A stretch of DNA of 64,000 bases from Bacteroidales bacterium (GCA_028686425.1 JAQUBZ010000005.1:1-64000), one strand, 5' to 3'. Positions 28,428 through 37,738 are shown, numbered from the stretch's first letter. Numbers and translations are program-made. The notes: generated by a model not told the origin, from the sequence alone.

Positions 28428-29971
28428 AATCCAAAATCCTTTACCTTTATATCTTCCTGCTTATCCACGGTAGGTTTCTGAGCCGCCTCGTGTATTTCAT
28501 TAGGAATCACCCTCATCGCCTTTGGTGAAGCGGGACACACATACTCGCACCCTCCGCATCCGATGCAGATATTCTTATTTACCGAAGGGAAATAAAGTCC
28601 CGGTTTCTTTTTGTGAGGCAGCATTGTTATAGCTTTAGTAGGACAATGTTCATCGCAAGCTCCGCAATCAGTCCCTTCCTTAAATACTATACAGTTCTTG
28701 GCTGTAAACTGAACTTTTCCTATTTGAGTCAATTGCTTCTCTTCAAGAGAAATATGCTTTAACGCCCCATTCGGACACGCTTGAGAGCACGCATTGCAGT
28801 CGTAACTGCAAAAATGCTTTTTGTATGTAATCACCGGCATCATGAAACCGTCAATTCCATGCTCTGTGATGGAAGGATGGATAATCTTACTCGGACATGC
28901 AGCAATACAAGCCTGACAGGCAGTACAATGCTCTTTCAAATGATCTATGCTGACTGCTCCCGGCGGTATCAGCGATCCCTCTTTCTCCTCTTCGGCGGCT
29001 TTAGCAGGGTGAATCTTCCTACCCCATTTTCTTGAAGCGAGGATTGCTCCCATTGTACCGAGAGCAAATATTGCATCTCTGCGCCCCGGATTCTGAATCT
29101 TTCCTTTTTCAAGGCTATTTTGTGTTTTGGATTTCTTCCATGCAAATCGATACTCCAATGCCCCTTCTCTGCACGACTTTGCACAATCAAAGCACACCAC
29201 GCACCTTGAATAATCTATATATTTGTTTTTCGAGTCAAGGCATTCACTTTTGCAATACAGACCGCACAATCCGCATTCCTTGCATTTGGACTCGTTGACC
29301 TGCAATCTGAACATGGCATGTTCGCCAATCAGACCGAGAAAACATCCGACAGGACATACCGTATTGCAATACATCCTTCCCCAAAATGCACTCAATATGG
29401 TGACGAGGCAGAAAAATGCCGAAGCGACAACAAAAGTCCATACGGTAATGTTGGAAAATGCCATGTATGATACGGAGGCCGGGAAAATTGAAGACAATCC
29501 GTTATTTATCCCTTGTACTGCCCCATTAAAAATGTTCGTGGCTATTCTTCCATAGATTGAGTACGGATCAAACAGCGCAAACGGATACGAAATGCCGATT
29601 ATCAGGCATAATGCTATGATTATCAGGATGCCGAATCTCAATATTACGTTTGGTTTACGATATTTGAACCTCCGCTGTTGTTTGCTTTTAAATCTTGCTG
29701 CAATCCAAATTACTATATCCTGCCATATTCCGAGAGGGCATATAAATGAACAATACACTCTGCCACAGATGATTGTCAAAAGGAGCAATGCGATGAAAGG
29801 TAGTGCCGATCCAACAAACACTGCCATAAAAGCAGGCCCGAACTGTATGGTATCCAACAGATGCGAGAATGGCAGTTTACCGGCAGAGAAGAACAGAAAA
29901 GACAAGGTTATCGTTGCAAAGAAGATCAATGCAATGACTATTCTCAACACTCTGACATTTTTCCACTTCAT
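28424..29971 (-). CDS. Membrane polyferredoxin, NapH-like N-terminus with multiple 4Fe-4S motifs
   Basis: A 515-residue protein. Five membrane segments (about 1-215) carry two NapH-type CxxxCP motifs (CSFICP, CNTVCP). A run of cysteine clusters follows: [52 protein letters not shown] and [12 protein letters not shown]. It could hold six or so iron-sulfur clusters and pass electrons between the quinone pool or membrane and soluble partners. It is coupled (TAATG junction) to the upstream DUF362 gene, itself a likely exported redox-type protein. The electron donor and acceptor are unknown; an earlier annotation as NapH would be too specific, since no nitrate reductase is nearby. Confidence 0.8.
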   Translation of the reverse strand: MKWKNVRVLRIVIALIFFATITLSFLFFSAGKLPFSHLLDTIQFGPAFMAVFVGSALPFIALLLLTIICGRVYCSFICPLGIWQDIVIWIAARFKSKQQRRFKYRKPNVILRFGILIIIALCLIIGISYPFALFDPYSIYGRIATNIFNGAVQGINNGLSSIFPASVSYMAFSNITVWTFVVASAFFCLVTILSAFWGRMYCNTVCPVGCFLGLIGEHAMFRLQVNESKCKECGLCGLYCKSECLDSKNKYIDYSRCVVCFDCAKSCREGALEYRFAWKKSKTQNSLEKGKIQNPGRRDAIFALGTMGAILASRKWGRKIHPAKAAEEEKEGSLIPPGAVSIDHLKEHCTACQACIAACPSKIIHPSITEHGIDGFMMPVITYKKHFCSYDCNACSQACPNGALKHISLEEKQLTQIGKVQFTAKNCIVFKEGTDCGACDEHCPTKAITMLPHKKKPGLYFPSVNKNICIGCGGCEYVCPASPKAMRVIPNEIHEAAQKPTVDKQEDIKVKDFGF

Positions 29972-30918
29972 TATTTGGCAAGTTTTACTACATTGATTGC
30001 ATCAAGATTTGTTGTTCCAAGGTGATGTTCTTCACCGAGTTTGATGTGAGAAACCACGTCCATATTCACTTTTTCGTTGAATTGACCGAGAAATTTACAT
30101 GCAGCAGTATCTACAGCTACTATATCCGTTGACATAAATATGGCTTTCGGTGTCTGTACATCATCCAATGTCTTCCCTTTCGGGCCATTCTGAGTCATTA
30201 TGCGGTATGCATCTACAATGTTCAATACAGGTCTTTTCACGTATGTAGCGATGTCGGCGATGCTTTGTTGCAGATTATGTGTGTGGAAATAACCTCTGTC
30301 CCAGACAATTCCCATGTAATTCTTCATAGCGCATGTCATCTTGGCTCCTCCGTGATTTTTGAGGATAGGAACATTGATCCATGCATCACATGCAAGCAGA
30401 GCTTCGTGAATCTTTGCCTTTTGAAGCTTTATTCCGTCAGGAATGGATACTTCTTTGTAATACTTTTCATCATGGGCAAAAGCGACCCTTGCTCCGGCCT
30501 TTTTGGCAGCTTCTTCAATACCGCTACTTCTGTATGAAGCTTCACATTCATCACAAGAGTGGTCAAATACGACAACTTCCGAGGCTCCGGCCTTCAGGCA
30601 ATCTTTGACGATGGCTGCAACAAGAAGGGGATTGACATTGGCGGCAAATTCGGGTTTCTTGTCCCATCCGATATTCGGTTTGACAACAACCTTCTGCCCT
30701 TTCTTTATAAAACGAGACATTCCCCCCATTTGTGAAATAGCCTTGCTGTAAAGCTCTTCCGGCTCCCATCCCATAGCAGCTACAAGATCGACAGGTTTAT
30801 TTTTGTCAACTACATTATTTTCAGGCTTTTCTCCTGCAATAAGAGATGAGGTATTTAAAGTGACGGCTCCTGCCACTGCTCCGAGAACTGCTGTTTTGAT
30901 AAAATTTCTGCGTTCCAT
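29971..30918 (-). CDS. DUF362 family protein with Tat-type signal
   Basis: A 315-residue protein. The N-terminus has paired arginines (ERRNFIKT) followed by a hydrophobic stretch rich in Ala and Gly, a plausible twin-arginine signal. The body matches DUF362: VVVKPNIGWDK, a central Cys in DHSCDECE, PILKNHGGAKMTCAMKN and an ADIATYVKRPVLNIVDA-like core. In other genomes DUF362 proteins pair with ferredoxins. Here the downstream polyferredoxin gene overlaps by one base, so the two probably form an export-linked redox pair of unknown reaction. Confidence 0.8.
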   Translation of the reverse strand: MERRNFIKTAVLGAVAGAVTLNTSSLIAGEKPENNVVDKNKPVDLVAAMGWEPEELYSKAISQMGGMSRFIKKGQKVVVKPNIGWDKKPEFAANVNPLLVAAIVKDCLKAGASEVVVFDHSCDECEASYRSSGIEEAAKKAGARVAFAHDEKYYKEVSIPDGIKLQKAKIHEALLACDAWINVPILKNHGGAKMTCAMKNYMGIVWDRGYFHTHNLQQSIADIATYVKRPVLNIVDAYRIMTQNGPKGKTLDDVQTPKAIFMSTDIVAVDTAACKFLGQFNEKVNMDVVSHIKLGEEHHLGTTNLDAINVVKLAK

Positions 30919-30995
30919 ATTATTAATTGTATTGATTATTCTGAATTTATCAGTATTTACATTAGAGCAAAGGTATTAAAAAAGGTTTAATATCG

Positions 30996-31670
30996 TCATA
31001 AATTTATCTCGACAAGTGGATATGCCGGATTCTTATGATTATCGCAATAACTTAAATTATAGCAAGTTGAACCATTCCAACGAACCTTGTCGTGATTACC
31101 GGAATGAATATGACCGCACAATACAAACCCTATATGCCTCTCCTCGAGAGCCTCAAGCAACTCCACAGAGCCGATATCTCTATCCAGGTCGTTTACATAC
31201 CCCATCCTTTCGATACATGGAGATGCATGGGTCAGCAGCACATCAATATGGTCGGGAATCTGTCTGAACTTTTCAAGGAGATCGTCATGCTCCAGAAAAA
31301 ATGCCAGATTTCGTGTCGGCTTAGGCACCCACGGCGTCCCATAAAAGCTGACTCCATCTATGCAAATACCTGTATCACAAAGATATATCAATCTTTTTCC
31401 ATATTGTGTAGTCCTCTCTCCATTGTACATTTTCAGGAGCATTTCATTGTTTTCCTGAAAATAATAATCGTGATTTCCGCCAATCATAACTATATTGTCG
31501 CATAGAAGAGTATCAATCCACGGCAGAAACGACTTCTCAAACCACACCTGCTGAAAACAGGATGCTTTGTCCATCTCTTTCGGAAATATATCTCCGGAAA
31601 TTGTAAACACGTCACATGCAGGAACTTCCGGCAAATGTCCATGAATATCCGCAGTGGCAGCAATTTTCAT
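30996..31670 (-). CDS. Calcineurin-like metallophosphoesterase
   Basis: A 224-residue protein with the metal-binding blocks of the family: ATADIHGH at the start, ISGDIF, MIGGNHDYYF, LLTHASP and CGHIHSGN. The substrate may be a nucleotide, a phosphoester or a protein and cannot be inferred. I chose ATG 31670 because the conserved first strand begins there. A perfect TTTG-N20-TAACTTTG promoter lies just upstream, inside what would be the N-terminus of a longer version. It appears monocistronic. Confidence 0.88.
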   Translation of the reverse strand: MKIAATADIHGHLPEVPACDVFTISGDIFPKEMDKASCFQQVWFEKSFLPWIDTLLCDNIVMIGGNHDYYFQENNEMLLKMYNGERTTQYGKRLIYLCDTGICIDGVSFYGTPWVPKPTRNLAFFLEHDDLLEKFRQIPDHIDVLLTHASPCIERMGYVNDLDRDIGSVELLEALEERHIGFVLCGHIHSGNHDKVRWNGSTCYNLSYCDNHKNPAYPLVEINL

Positions 31671-31697
31671 TCGGCATAACGCTTTGTTAGATTTGAA

Positions 31698-31729
31698 CAA
31701 AGTTATCAAATTATTCCGGAAAAAGCAAA
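31698..31729 (-). promoter_or_regulatory. Promoter of the metallophosphoesterase gene
   Basis: On the minus strand TTTG (31726-31729) is separated by exactly 20 bases from TAACTTTG (31698-31705), the best match to the Bacteroidota consensus in this window. The leader to ATG 31670 would be about 20 bases. Confidence 0.7.
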
Positions 31730-31797
31730 AGAGAATGACCCCTGTTGTGAAGGACATTCTCTTTCCTCGAAACTAATTAATAACTGAAAATAATAAT

Positions 31798-34302
31798 CTA
31801 CATTGTCTTTGTTCCTCCTGATGCAGCTCCGCTATTGCTTCCTACACGGCTGATTTCATCCTGATTACCTACATTCCTCTTTCTTGTAGCCTTTGCCTGT
31901 CCGAAACTATATGTAACGGCGAGCCTTATCTTCTGCATTTCGTATGGTTGTCTCAATTTATATACAAGTCTGTTTTCCCCATTTATCTCCTGGTACATAT
32001 CGGCATTGCTTTTCATTGTTCTCAACAGGTCGTATGCAGTCAGAGAGATGGTCATCTTGTTCTTCATCAGATTTTTCTTCACGCCAAGGTCGAAGTAATA
32101 CATCGGCTGCATGACAAAGTATCCGTAAGGCATTGCCGTCATTCCCGTCCCGGAAAGTTCAATCTTGAAATCCATCGGCAGCAGAGCCGTCAATGTCCCC
32201 TGTCCGTTCACAAAACCGCCATTGTTTTTATATTCACCTTCATACAAGGTTCCTGAAGTTGTAACATTGGTATTGTATATGTAGCTTCCCCCTACGGTAA
32301 ATGTAAGGTGATTCTTTATCAGAGGAAGTTCTGTCAGGTACAGGCCTGCTCCGTACATTGTCTGTTTGCCGAAATTCTCCCAGAACAGTTTTTTCATACC
32401 TGTTACCTGGTCAAATGTAGGTGTCTGCATGATCAGCTGGTTTGTGTGAGAAATCATCAGATATAAAGTCACGTACTGAGAATAGCCTGCTGTAAGGGTA
32501 AAATTATGGATATATTGAGGATCAAGTTCAGGATTGCCGACCACCATGGTATTTGCATCGATGTACTCTTCAAAAGGATTCAGCTGATTGAATTTCGGAC
32601 GAGAAAGCCTCTTGGTGTATGTAAGAGATGTTCTCCAGTTTTGAGAAGGATTATAACTTACAAAGAGTGTCGGGAACAGGTCGAAATAGTTCTTTTCGCT
32701 CTTGGTCTGTGAACTTATCCAATCTCCGAGAGATGTAGTGTATTCGGCACGGAGACCTGCCTTGACTATAAATTTCGGAGAGAACATCTTTGCCATGGTA
32801 ATATAAGCTGCTCCTATCTGTTCCGTATATCTGAAATTTGAATGAACTGCTGTAGCTGATTTTGTTTCAGGGATGAATGTTGTATTCTTCAACATGTCAT
32901 TATCGGTGCGGGTCTGAGCCCATTTTGCCCCTGCCTCAATCTGCCCTGTCTTCCAGAACACCTGCTGATAATCTGCTTTTGCAGAGAGTATATTAAGGTA
33001 TTGGTCCGAATTGATTGAGATAAGCTCTTTTGCATGACTTTCATAAGGTATATAATAGTGGATTGTGTTAGTCTGATCGCTGTGATTATTCAGATCGAAA
33101 TAAGTATAATCCACATTGGCGGTAATCTCCTGTCCTTTCTGTTCGTTGAATATATGGGTATAATTGAGGTTCCCTGAAATATTGTCAGTCGAACTCGGAG
33201 AAGACAACTTGGAGATATTGCTCTGTATCTTATTTCCATTCAAGAAGATATCGGTATAATTATCACTGTTTTCATTAGATTTCTGCTCGTTATTTCTCAA
33301 GCCTGCGGTGATGATATATCCGAAAGTATTCTTTTTGTTGGCAAACAGGTCTGTACCCAATCTGAACGAGTGATATTTCCCTGCAAAATCGAGTTTGGCC
33401 TCGGATTTCTGAGAAATCATGTCCGGAATACCATAATCGAGGTCCGAATTGATTGATGCCGCCAATGACTCTTTTCCTCCACTGTATGTGAAGAAATTAT
33501 TGGTTTTGGCGCCTCTGTAATTCAAATTCAGGGATCCGCCATAACTCTGGTGATACTCTTTAAACTTCATTCCTCCGTAATTTGCAGAGATAGAGCCGTT
33601 AAATCCTTTCAGGATATTCTTTTTAGTCTTGATGTTGATGATACCGCCTGCCCCTTCCGCATCATATTTTGCCGAAGGATTGGAGATAATCTCAATCTTG
33701 TCGATAGTCGAACCTTCTGTTGATTTGAGCAGTGTCTCAAGTGTCGCTCCGCTCAGATGAGAAGGACGACCGTCAATCCAGACAGCCACATTCTGACCGT
33801 TGAGCTTGATATTTCCGTCAATATCGATACTGATGCCCGGAGCCTTGCGCAAAATATCCATTGCCGTACTTCCCTGAGCCGACACCCTCTCACTTACGTT
33901 CATCACAAGCTTATCGAGTTTCTGTTCGATTAAAGGAACTTTTTCGGTGATGACCGCTTGTGCAATCTGTTCGCTGTCAGGATAGATTGTAATCTCCCCC
34001 ATATCGGTAACAGATTGTGAAAGAGAAAGTTGTTTATCAATGGTCTTGTATCCCATAAATGATACTTTCAATATATATTCCCCAAATGGGACGTTTTCAA
34101 TAATGTACAGTCCGTCAATATCAGCCGTTGCACCTGTTACAACATGTCCGTCAGCAGTGTGAATAGAAATAGTGGCGAAAGACAACGGCTCACCATTTTG
34201 TCCGTCAAGTATCCTCCCCTTGATTTGCGATTGATTTTTAGCCGCAAAAATTGAAGTGCATATTGCAATTAAAAGGAAGGCAGTTAGTTTAAATCTTTTC
34301 AT
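31798..34302 (-). CDS. Outer-membrane beta-barrel receptor with carboxypeptidase-regulatory and plug domains
   Basis: An 834-residue outer-membrane protein. It has a signal peptide (about 1-20), a carboxypeptidase D regulatory-like domain (about 25-105), a TonB-type plug (about 120-230, with NPSAKYDAEGAGGIINIKT) and a C-terminal barrel of the OMP_b-brl_3 type (about 380-800). I see no SusD partner and no clear TonB box, so it need not be a sugar receptor. It is the last gene of the ABC-permease-GntR unit, one base after the GntR gene, so its expression is tied to that transporter. Substrate unknown; a stress-, peptide- or metal-related role would be guesswork. Confidence 0.85.
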   Translation of the reverse strand: MKRFKLTAFLLIAICTSIFAAKNQSQIKGRILDGQNGEPLSFATISIHTADGHVVTGATADIDGLYIIENVPFGEYILKVSFMGYKTIDKQLSLSQSVTDMGEITIYPDSEQIAQAVITEKVPLIEQKLDKLVMNVSERVSAQGSTAMDILRKAPGISIDIDGNIKLNGQNVAVWIDGRPSHLSGATLETLLKSTEGSTIDKIEIISNPSAKYDAEGAGGIINIKTKKNILKGFNGSISANYGGMKFKEYHQSYGGSLNLNYRGAKTNNFFTYSGGKESLAASINSDLDYGIPDMISQKSEAKLDFAGKYHSFRLGTDLFANKKNTFGYIITAGLRNNEQKSNENSDNYTDIFLNGNKIQSNISKLSSPSSTDNISGNLNYTHIFNEQKGQEITANVDYTYFDLNNHSDQTNTIHYYIPYESHAKELISINSDQYLNILSAKADYQQVFWKTGQIEAGAKWAQTRTDNDMLKNTTFIPETKSATAVHSNFRYTEQIGAAYITMAKMFSPKFIVKAGLRAEYTTSLGDWISSQTKSEKNYFDLFPTLFVSYNPSQNWRTSLTYTKRLSRPKFNQLNPFEEYIDANTMVVGNPELDPQYIHNFTLTAGYSQYVTLYLMISHTNQLIMQTPTFDQVTGMKKLFWENFGKQTMYGAGLYLTELPLIKNHLTFTVGGSYIYNTNVTTSGTLYEGEYKNNGGFVNGQGTLTALLPMDFKIELSGTGMTAMPYGYFVMQPMYYFDLGVKKNLMKNKMTISLTAYDLLRTMKSNADMYQEINGENRLVYKLRQPYEMQKIRLAVTYSFGQAKATRKRNVGNQDEISRVGSNSGAASGGTKTM

Positions 34303-34303
34303 C

Positions 34304-34657
34304 TTAGTTCTTATCGTATAAATTTGTTATTTCATCCGGTGTTATTGAAAGCATTTTCATCTTTCTTACTATGGCAGGAAGCTCCTCAGAGAGAAAATGT
34401 TGTCTCTGATCGCTCAGAATCAGCTGTTTGGAATCGGGAGCGATAAAGTATCCTATGCCTCTTTTGTTATATATTATATCCCTGTTCTGCAAATATTCGT
34501 ATGTTCTCATAATGGTGTTCGGATTAACCCCCATATCAATTCCCATCTCTCTTACTGAAGGAATCCTATCTTCAGGGAGCCACTCTCCCTGCAGTATCTT
34601 GTCAGATAGAGTATCTGCTATCTGAAGATATATCGGTTTGTGTTCGTTGAATTCCAT
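34304..34657 (-). CDS. GntR-family transcriptional regulator, YtrA subfamily
   Basis: A 117-residue regulator with an N-terminal winged helix-turn-helix (about 8-75, including VREMGIDMGVNPNTIMRTY) and only a short helical C-terminus. This is the YtrA subfamily, which typically represses ABC transporter operons. It lies 3 bases after the permease gene and one base before the receptor gene. The most likely target is the operon promoter at 36349-36379, where a repeated site overlaps the expected transcription start. Confidence 0.88.
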   Translation of the reverse strand: MEFNEHKPIYLQIADTLSDKILQGEWLPEDRIPSVREMGIDMGVNPNTIMRTYEYLQNRDIIYNKRGIGYFIAPDSKQLILSDQRQHFLSEELPAIVRKMKMLSITPDEITNLYDKN

Positions 34658-34660
34658 AAC

Positions 34661-35461
34661 TTAGTATTTTTGAGTTTTAATTTTTCTATAAATGCCTATC
34701 AATGACAACACTACCACAACTATGGCGAACACTGTAAGAAAATTTTGCATATAATTCATCAATACATGAACGGACTGAGGAATATCCTGCATCGAGATAG
34801 TGACGGTTGTCGAATTGATGGTCTTGGCAAAGGAAGTAAGTTCCTCTTCCATTTGAACTTTGTCAATGATACATCCTACAAATACTCTCATTGCCACAAT
34901 GAACAATGCTATGGAGCCGAGCAGGGTAATAGATACTTTATGTTTCTTGAAGAGAACGTTCCCAAGCATGGCCAGAGAGATGACAACTTCCAGTCCCAAC
35001 AGGTTTCCGAATATGATGCTGTTCTGTGGGGTCATGGCAAAAGTTGTAAAGATATATTTAGAGGAAAATACTCCGAATGGCATGATTGTAAACAATGTAT
35101 CTGCCGCGAACAGTAGAAGGAGCATCGAAACAGGAGTGATTATCATGCAATTGAGCACCATACTCGTAGTTTTTTCCAATGTGGAAGCCGGAAGCATTGC
35201 ATAAGGAATCCCCTCTTTTGCATCATTCGCATATCCGTACAGTTTGAATGGTGCAAAATATCCGCATATAAATGATAGAAAGATGATGAAATCATATCTT
35301 TCATTGACAGATGTCGCAACATTAAGCAGTGAAAGAATCAGCCAGTAAAGTGTATATACTGAAATATATACCAACATCGACAATCCGTATCTTGAATAAA
35401 ATTCGCATAAATCTTTCTTTAAGATTTTGCCGAAACGTCTGAAACTAAATATATTATTCAT
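34661..35461 (-). CDS. ABC transporter membrane subunit
   Basis: A 266-residue protein with about six hydrophobic segments and basic loops. It resembles ABC-2-type permeases found beside YtrA-type regulators, though sequence motifs are weak. The N-terminal amphipathic stretch (FGKILKKDLCEFYSRYG) is typical of these small exporters. It lies 5 bases after the ATPase gene. Substrate unknown; the related Ytr-type transporters respond to cell-wall-active compounds in Firmicutes, which cannot be assumed here. Confidence 0.7.
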   Translation of the reverse strand: MNNIFSFRRFGKILKKDLCEFYSRYGLSMLVYISVYTLYWLILSLLNVATSVNERYDFIIFLSFICGYFAPFKLYGYANDAKEGIPYAMLPASTLEKTTSMVLNCMIITPVSMLLLLFAADTLFTIMPFGVFSSKYIFTTFAMTPQNSIIFGNLLGLEVVISLAMLGNVLFKKHKVSITLLGSIALFIVAMRVFVGCIIDKVQMEEELTSFAKTINSTTVTISMQDIPQSVHVLMNYMQNFLTVFAIVVVVLSLIGIYRKIKTQKY

Positions 35462-35466
35462 AATTA

Positions 35467-36294
35467 TTATTTCTTGAAAAGTTCTTTAACATAATGTTTA
35501 TTGCTGAGTACGGCATTGAATAGAGCCTCAATATTGACCTTACTCTCCATATTATCCTCATTGGCACTTATACAGACATATCCGCCAGGCACTTGTTCGC
35601 AGTAAAATGCAGAGGGGTCCTTTTCTCTCGAATAACTGAAATAGAGTTTGTCACTGATTTCTTCTATTGAAGCATCAAGCAGGACTTCATCTCTGTCGAG
35701 AATAATAATCGGACTTATCAGATTTTCCATATCCTTTACCTGATGAGTGGAGATTATAATGGTTACATCATCAGAGCATTGTCTGGCAATCAATCGACAT
35801 AATAGGCTCTTTGAAGGGATATCGAGGCCGTTGCTCGGTTCATCGAGAAGTATATACCTCGTATTGAGAGAAAGAGCAATGGCAATCATCGATTTTTTAC
35901 GCTGTCCGAGTGACAATTTGGAAAATTTACTTTTCGGATCCACTCCGAATTCTTTCATTATCGAATAAAACTTGTTCAAATCGAATCTCGGATAGAAAGC
36001 ACCCGTATTTTTGGCAAATTCTTCAATTTGCACCGCAGGTATCTCCGGTTCTTCCGGTAAAATATAAGTTTCCTGTAAAAGTGATGGGAGCCTGTCATAA
36101 GGAAATTTTCCATCAATCACGCACTCTCCGGAATGAACTCTCTGCAAACCGGCTATAATTTTCAGTAATGTTGTTTTTCCTACACCATTCTGTCCTAAAA
36201 GTCCATAAATCTGTCCTGATTTAAATGACAATGAAATATCATTAAACACATGACATTTGCCATACTTGAAGTTTAAAGCATTGATTTCTATCAT
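35467..36294 (-). CDS. ABC transporter ATP-binding protein
   Basis: A 275-residue ATPase with Walker A GQNGVGKTT (about 34-42), signature LSLGQRK, Walker B YILLDEPSNGLD and switch His in ISTHQVKDM. The C-terminal 60 residues form an extra domain. It is the first gene of the ATPase-permease-GntR-receptor unit and should energise the permease encoded next. Its upstream region holds the unit's promoter and a repeated operator-like site. Confidence 0.93.
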   Translation of the reverse strand: MIEINALNFKYGKCHVFNDISLSFKSGQIYGLLGQNGVGKTTLLKIIAGLQRVHSGECVIDGKFPYDRLPSLLQETYILPEEPEIPAVQIEEFAKNTGAFYPRFDLNKFYSIMKEFGVDPKSKFSKLSLGQRKKSMIAIALSLNTRYILLDEPSNGLDIPSKSLLCRLIARQCSDDVTIIISTHQVKDMENLISPIIILDRDEVLLDASIEEISDKLYFSYSREKDPSAFYCEQVPGGYVCISANEDNMESKVNIEALFNAVLSNKHYVKELFKK

Positions 36295-36318
36295 ATTATC
36301 TTAATTTATTGTTACCCG

Positions 36319-36347
36319 TTATTAGTGTGTTAGTTTATTAGTACACT
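36319..36347 (-). promoter_or_regulatory. Candidate GntR operator: three tandem octamers over the transcription start
   Basis: On the minus strand three consecutive 8-base units read ACTAATAA, ACTAACAC, ACTAATAA (36342 down to 36319), preceded by AGTGT, which is inverted as ACACT within the array. The block starts 7 bases downstream of the -7 box, so it covers the expected +1. A regulator bound there would block transcription. The GntR/YtrA protein encoded in the same operon is the natural candidate. Confidence 0.5.
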
Positions 36348-36348
36348 G

Positions 36349-36379
36349 CAAAGGTAAATATGTTATTTTATTTTGCAAA
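36349..36379 (-). promoter_or_regulatory. Promoter of the ABC-GntR-receptor operon
   Basis: On the minus strand TTTG (36376-36379), a 19-base spacer and TACCTTTG (36349-36356) match the Bacteroidota promoter. The expected start is near 36342, inside the candidate operator. Confidence 0.65.
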
Positions 36380-36403
36380 TTTTTTTTTAAATTTTTTATA
36401 TTG

Positions 36404-36411
36404 TACCTTTG
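36404..36411 (+). promoter_or_regulatory. -7 promoter box of the small lipoprotein gene
   Basis: TACCTTTG followed by GC, 58 bases before the ATG. No TTTG element at normal spacing is evident. Confidence 0.5.
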
Positions 36412-36468
36412 CAGCGATAATAAAAATAGATACTTATTATATTTATTAACAATAATTACTAAAAGTTT

Positions 36469-36681
36469 ATGAAAAAATTATTAGTTGTTGTAGCAGTAGC
36501 AAGTTTATTTCTTTGCGCAGGCTGCTCAAAAACATGCAAATGTTCAGCAAAATTGAATGACGAAGTTCTTTCAGAAAAGACTGTAGAGTTGAATGATGGT
36601 GAAAAATGCAGTGATTATAACACTTCAGTTACCGTTTTGGGTCAGACTGCTCAATTAAAATGTACTCCTCAACTTTTCTAA
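36469..36681 (+). CDS. Small predicted lipoprotein, cysteine-containing
   Basis: A 70-residue protein. The N-terminus is a short lipoprotein-type signal (MKKLLVVV... ending CAGC, acylated Cys19; the -3 position is Cys rather than Leu, so the lipobox is slightly atypical). The mature part is about 52 residues with further cysteines at about 23, 25, 47 and 65, suggesting two disulfides in the periplasm. I recognise no family. It has its own -7 box upstream and a strong terminator downstream, so it is probably a separate, well-expressed transcript. It sits beside a thioredoxin-type membrane protein gene, which may or may not be meaningful. Confidence 0.7.
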   Translation: MKKLLVVVAVASLFLCAGCSKTCKCSAKLNDEVLSEKTVELNDGEKCSDYNTSVTVLGQTAQLKCTPQLF

Positions 36682-36699
36682 GAGGTTAAACCAACCATA

Positions 36700-36738
36700 A
36701 ATCCCATTCTGTGTCAAACAGAGTGGGATTTTATTTTA
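36700..36738 (+). terminator. Terminator after the small lipoprotein gene
   Basis: AATCCCATTCTGT (36700-36712) pairs with ACAGAGTGGGATT (36718-36730), 13 pairs with one G-T wobble and a 5-base loop, followed by TTATTTTAT. Confidence 0.85.
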
Positions 36739-36751
36739 TCCAAACAATAAG

Positions 36752-37639
36752 ATGAAATCCAACACCTTTAAATATATACTGAGAGTTATTGTCGGAATTG
36801 TATTTATTATATCGTCAATCGCAAAGTTGCTTTCAATAGACAGCTTTGAACTCTATATTTTCGGATTTGAACTTTTTTCACTCGGATTTTCCTACTTGGC
36901 AGCAAGATTGGTAATTGCCATGGAATTGGCATTGGGGATATTTTTAATTATCAATATTGATTCAAAGTTTATCTATTGGGTTGCTATGACAGTTCTCTCG
37001 GGATTTACCTTGTTTCTCGCACTACTTGCATTTGCGGGTAACGAAGAGAACTGCAATTGCTTCGGAGAGTTCGTAAACCTCAATCCTGTTCAATCCATTA
37101 TAAAAAACATAATCCTGATAGCAATACTTCTGTTCTCTTCCAAATTGAGCTCATTCAATTTGAAATGGAAAAATATATGGAGAATAATAATTCCTATCGG
37201 TGCGATAGCTACGATATTTATAGTTTCACCTCCGGACAATTGGAGATATGAGAACTACAACAGGGGGGTAACTCTCAATGAAGAAGCATTCAGAGAGGGA
37301 TTTGAGACATCGGTTCTCCCTCAGGAAATAAATGAAGGAGAGAAAGTTGTATGCTTCTACAGCCTCAAGTGCGAATTTTGCCGCAAGTCGGCTCAGAAGA
37401 TAGGCACAATGCGTAGAATGGGCACTTTCAGCAACGCCGAGATTATTGCCATAATAGGAAAAGGGGAAGATTCTCCCGATCCGGAACGTTACTTTGAGGA
37501 GACAAAACTTGATTGTTCCAAGTACTATTATATATCTCCTTCCGATTTTTTGAGAATCACCAACGGCTCCATGCCTTTGATTTTGGTAATGAAAGACGGA
37601 GAGGTAATTGAGAAATTCAGATATAGGGACATACACTGA
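36752..37639 (+). CDS. MauE/DoxX-type membrane protein fused to a thioredoxin-like domain
   Basis: A 295-residue protein. Four or five membrane segments (about 8-150) form a MauE/DoxX-like module with the cysteine motif CNCFGE in a loop. A thioredoxin-fold-like C-terminal domain (about 175-295) has a CxxC motif in YSLKCEFCRKS and a cis-Pro-type segment NGSMPLILV. The pairing suggests electron transfer across the membrane to keep extracytoplasmic thiols in a given redox state, as MauE and VKOR-like proteins do. That is inference by family. It starts 14 bases after the lipoprotein terminator with no clear promoter of its own. Confidence 0.75.
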   Translation: MKSNTFKYILRVIVGIVFIISSIAKLLSIDSFELYIFGFELFSLGFSYLAARLVIAMELALGIFLIINIDSKFIYWVAMTVLSGFTLFLALLAFAGNEENCNCFGEFVNLNPVQSIIKNIILIAILLFSSKLSSFNLKWKNIWRIIIPIGAIATIFIVSPPDNWRYENYNRGVTLNEEAFREGFETSVLPQEINEGEKVVCFYSLKCEFCRKSAQKIGTMRRMGTFSNAEIIAIIGKGEDSPDPERYFEETKLDCSKYYYISPSDFLRITNGSMPLILVMKDGEVIEKFRYRDIH

Positions 37640-37683
37640 TTTTCACCAAGTTCGGCAAAAAAACTAAAATATTTTCAAAAAAA

Positions 37684-37714
37684 GTTGTCCATTTCATTTT
37701 AAAGCGTACCTTTG
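37684..37714 (+). promoter_or_regulatory. Promoter of the RRM protein gene
   Basis: GTTG (37684-37687), a 19-base spacer and TACCTTTG (37707-37714). The ATG lies 25 bases downstream. Confidence 0.6.
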
Positions 37715-37738
37715 AGGCATATTTTTATAAAATTCTAA

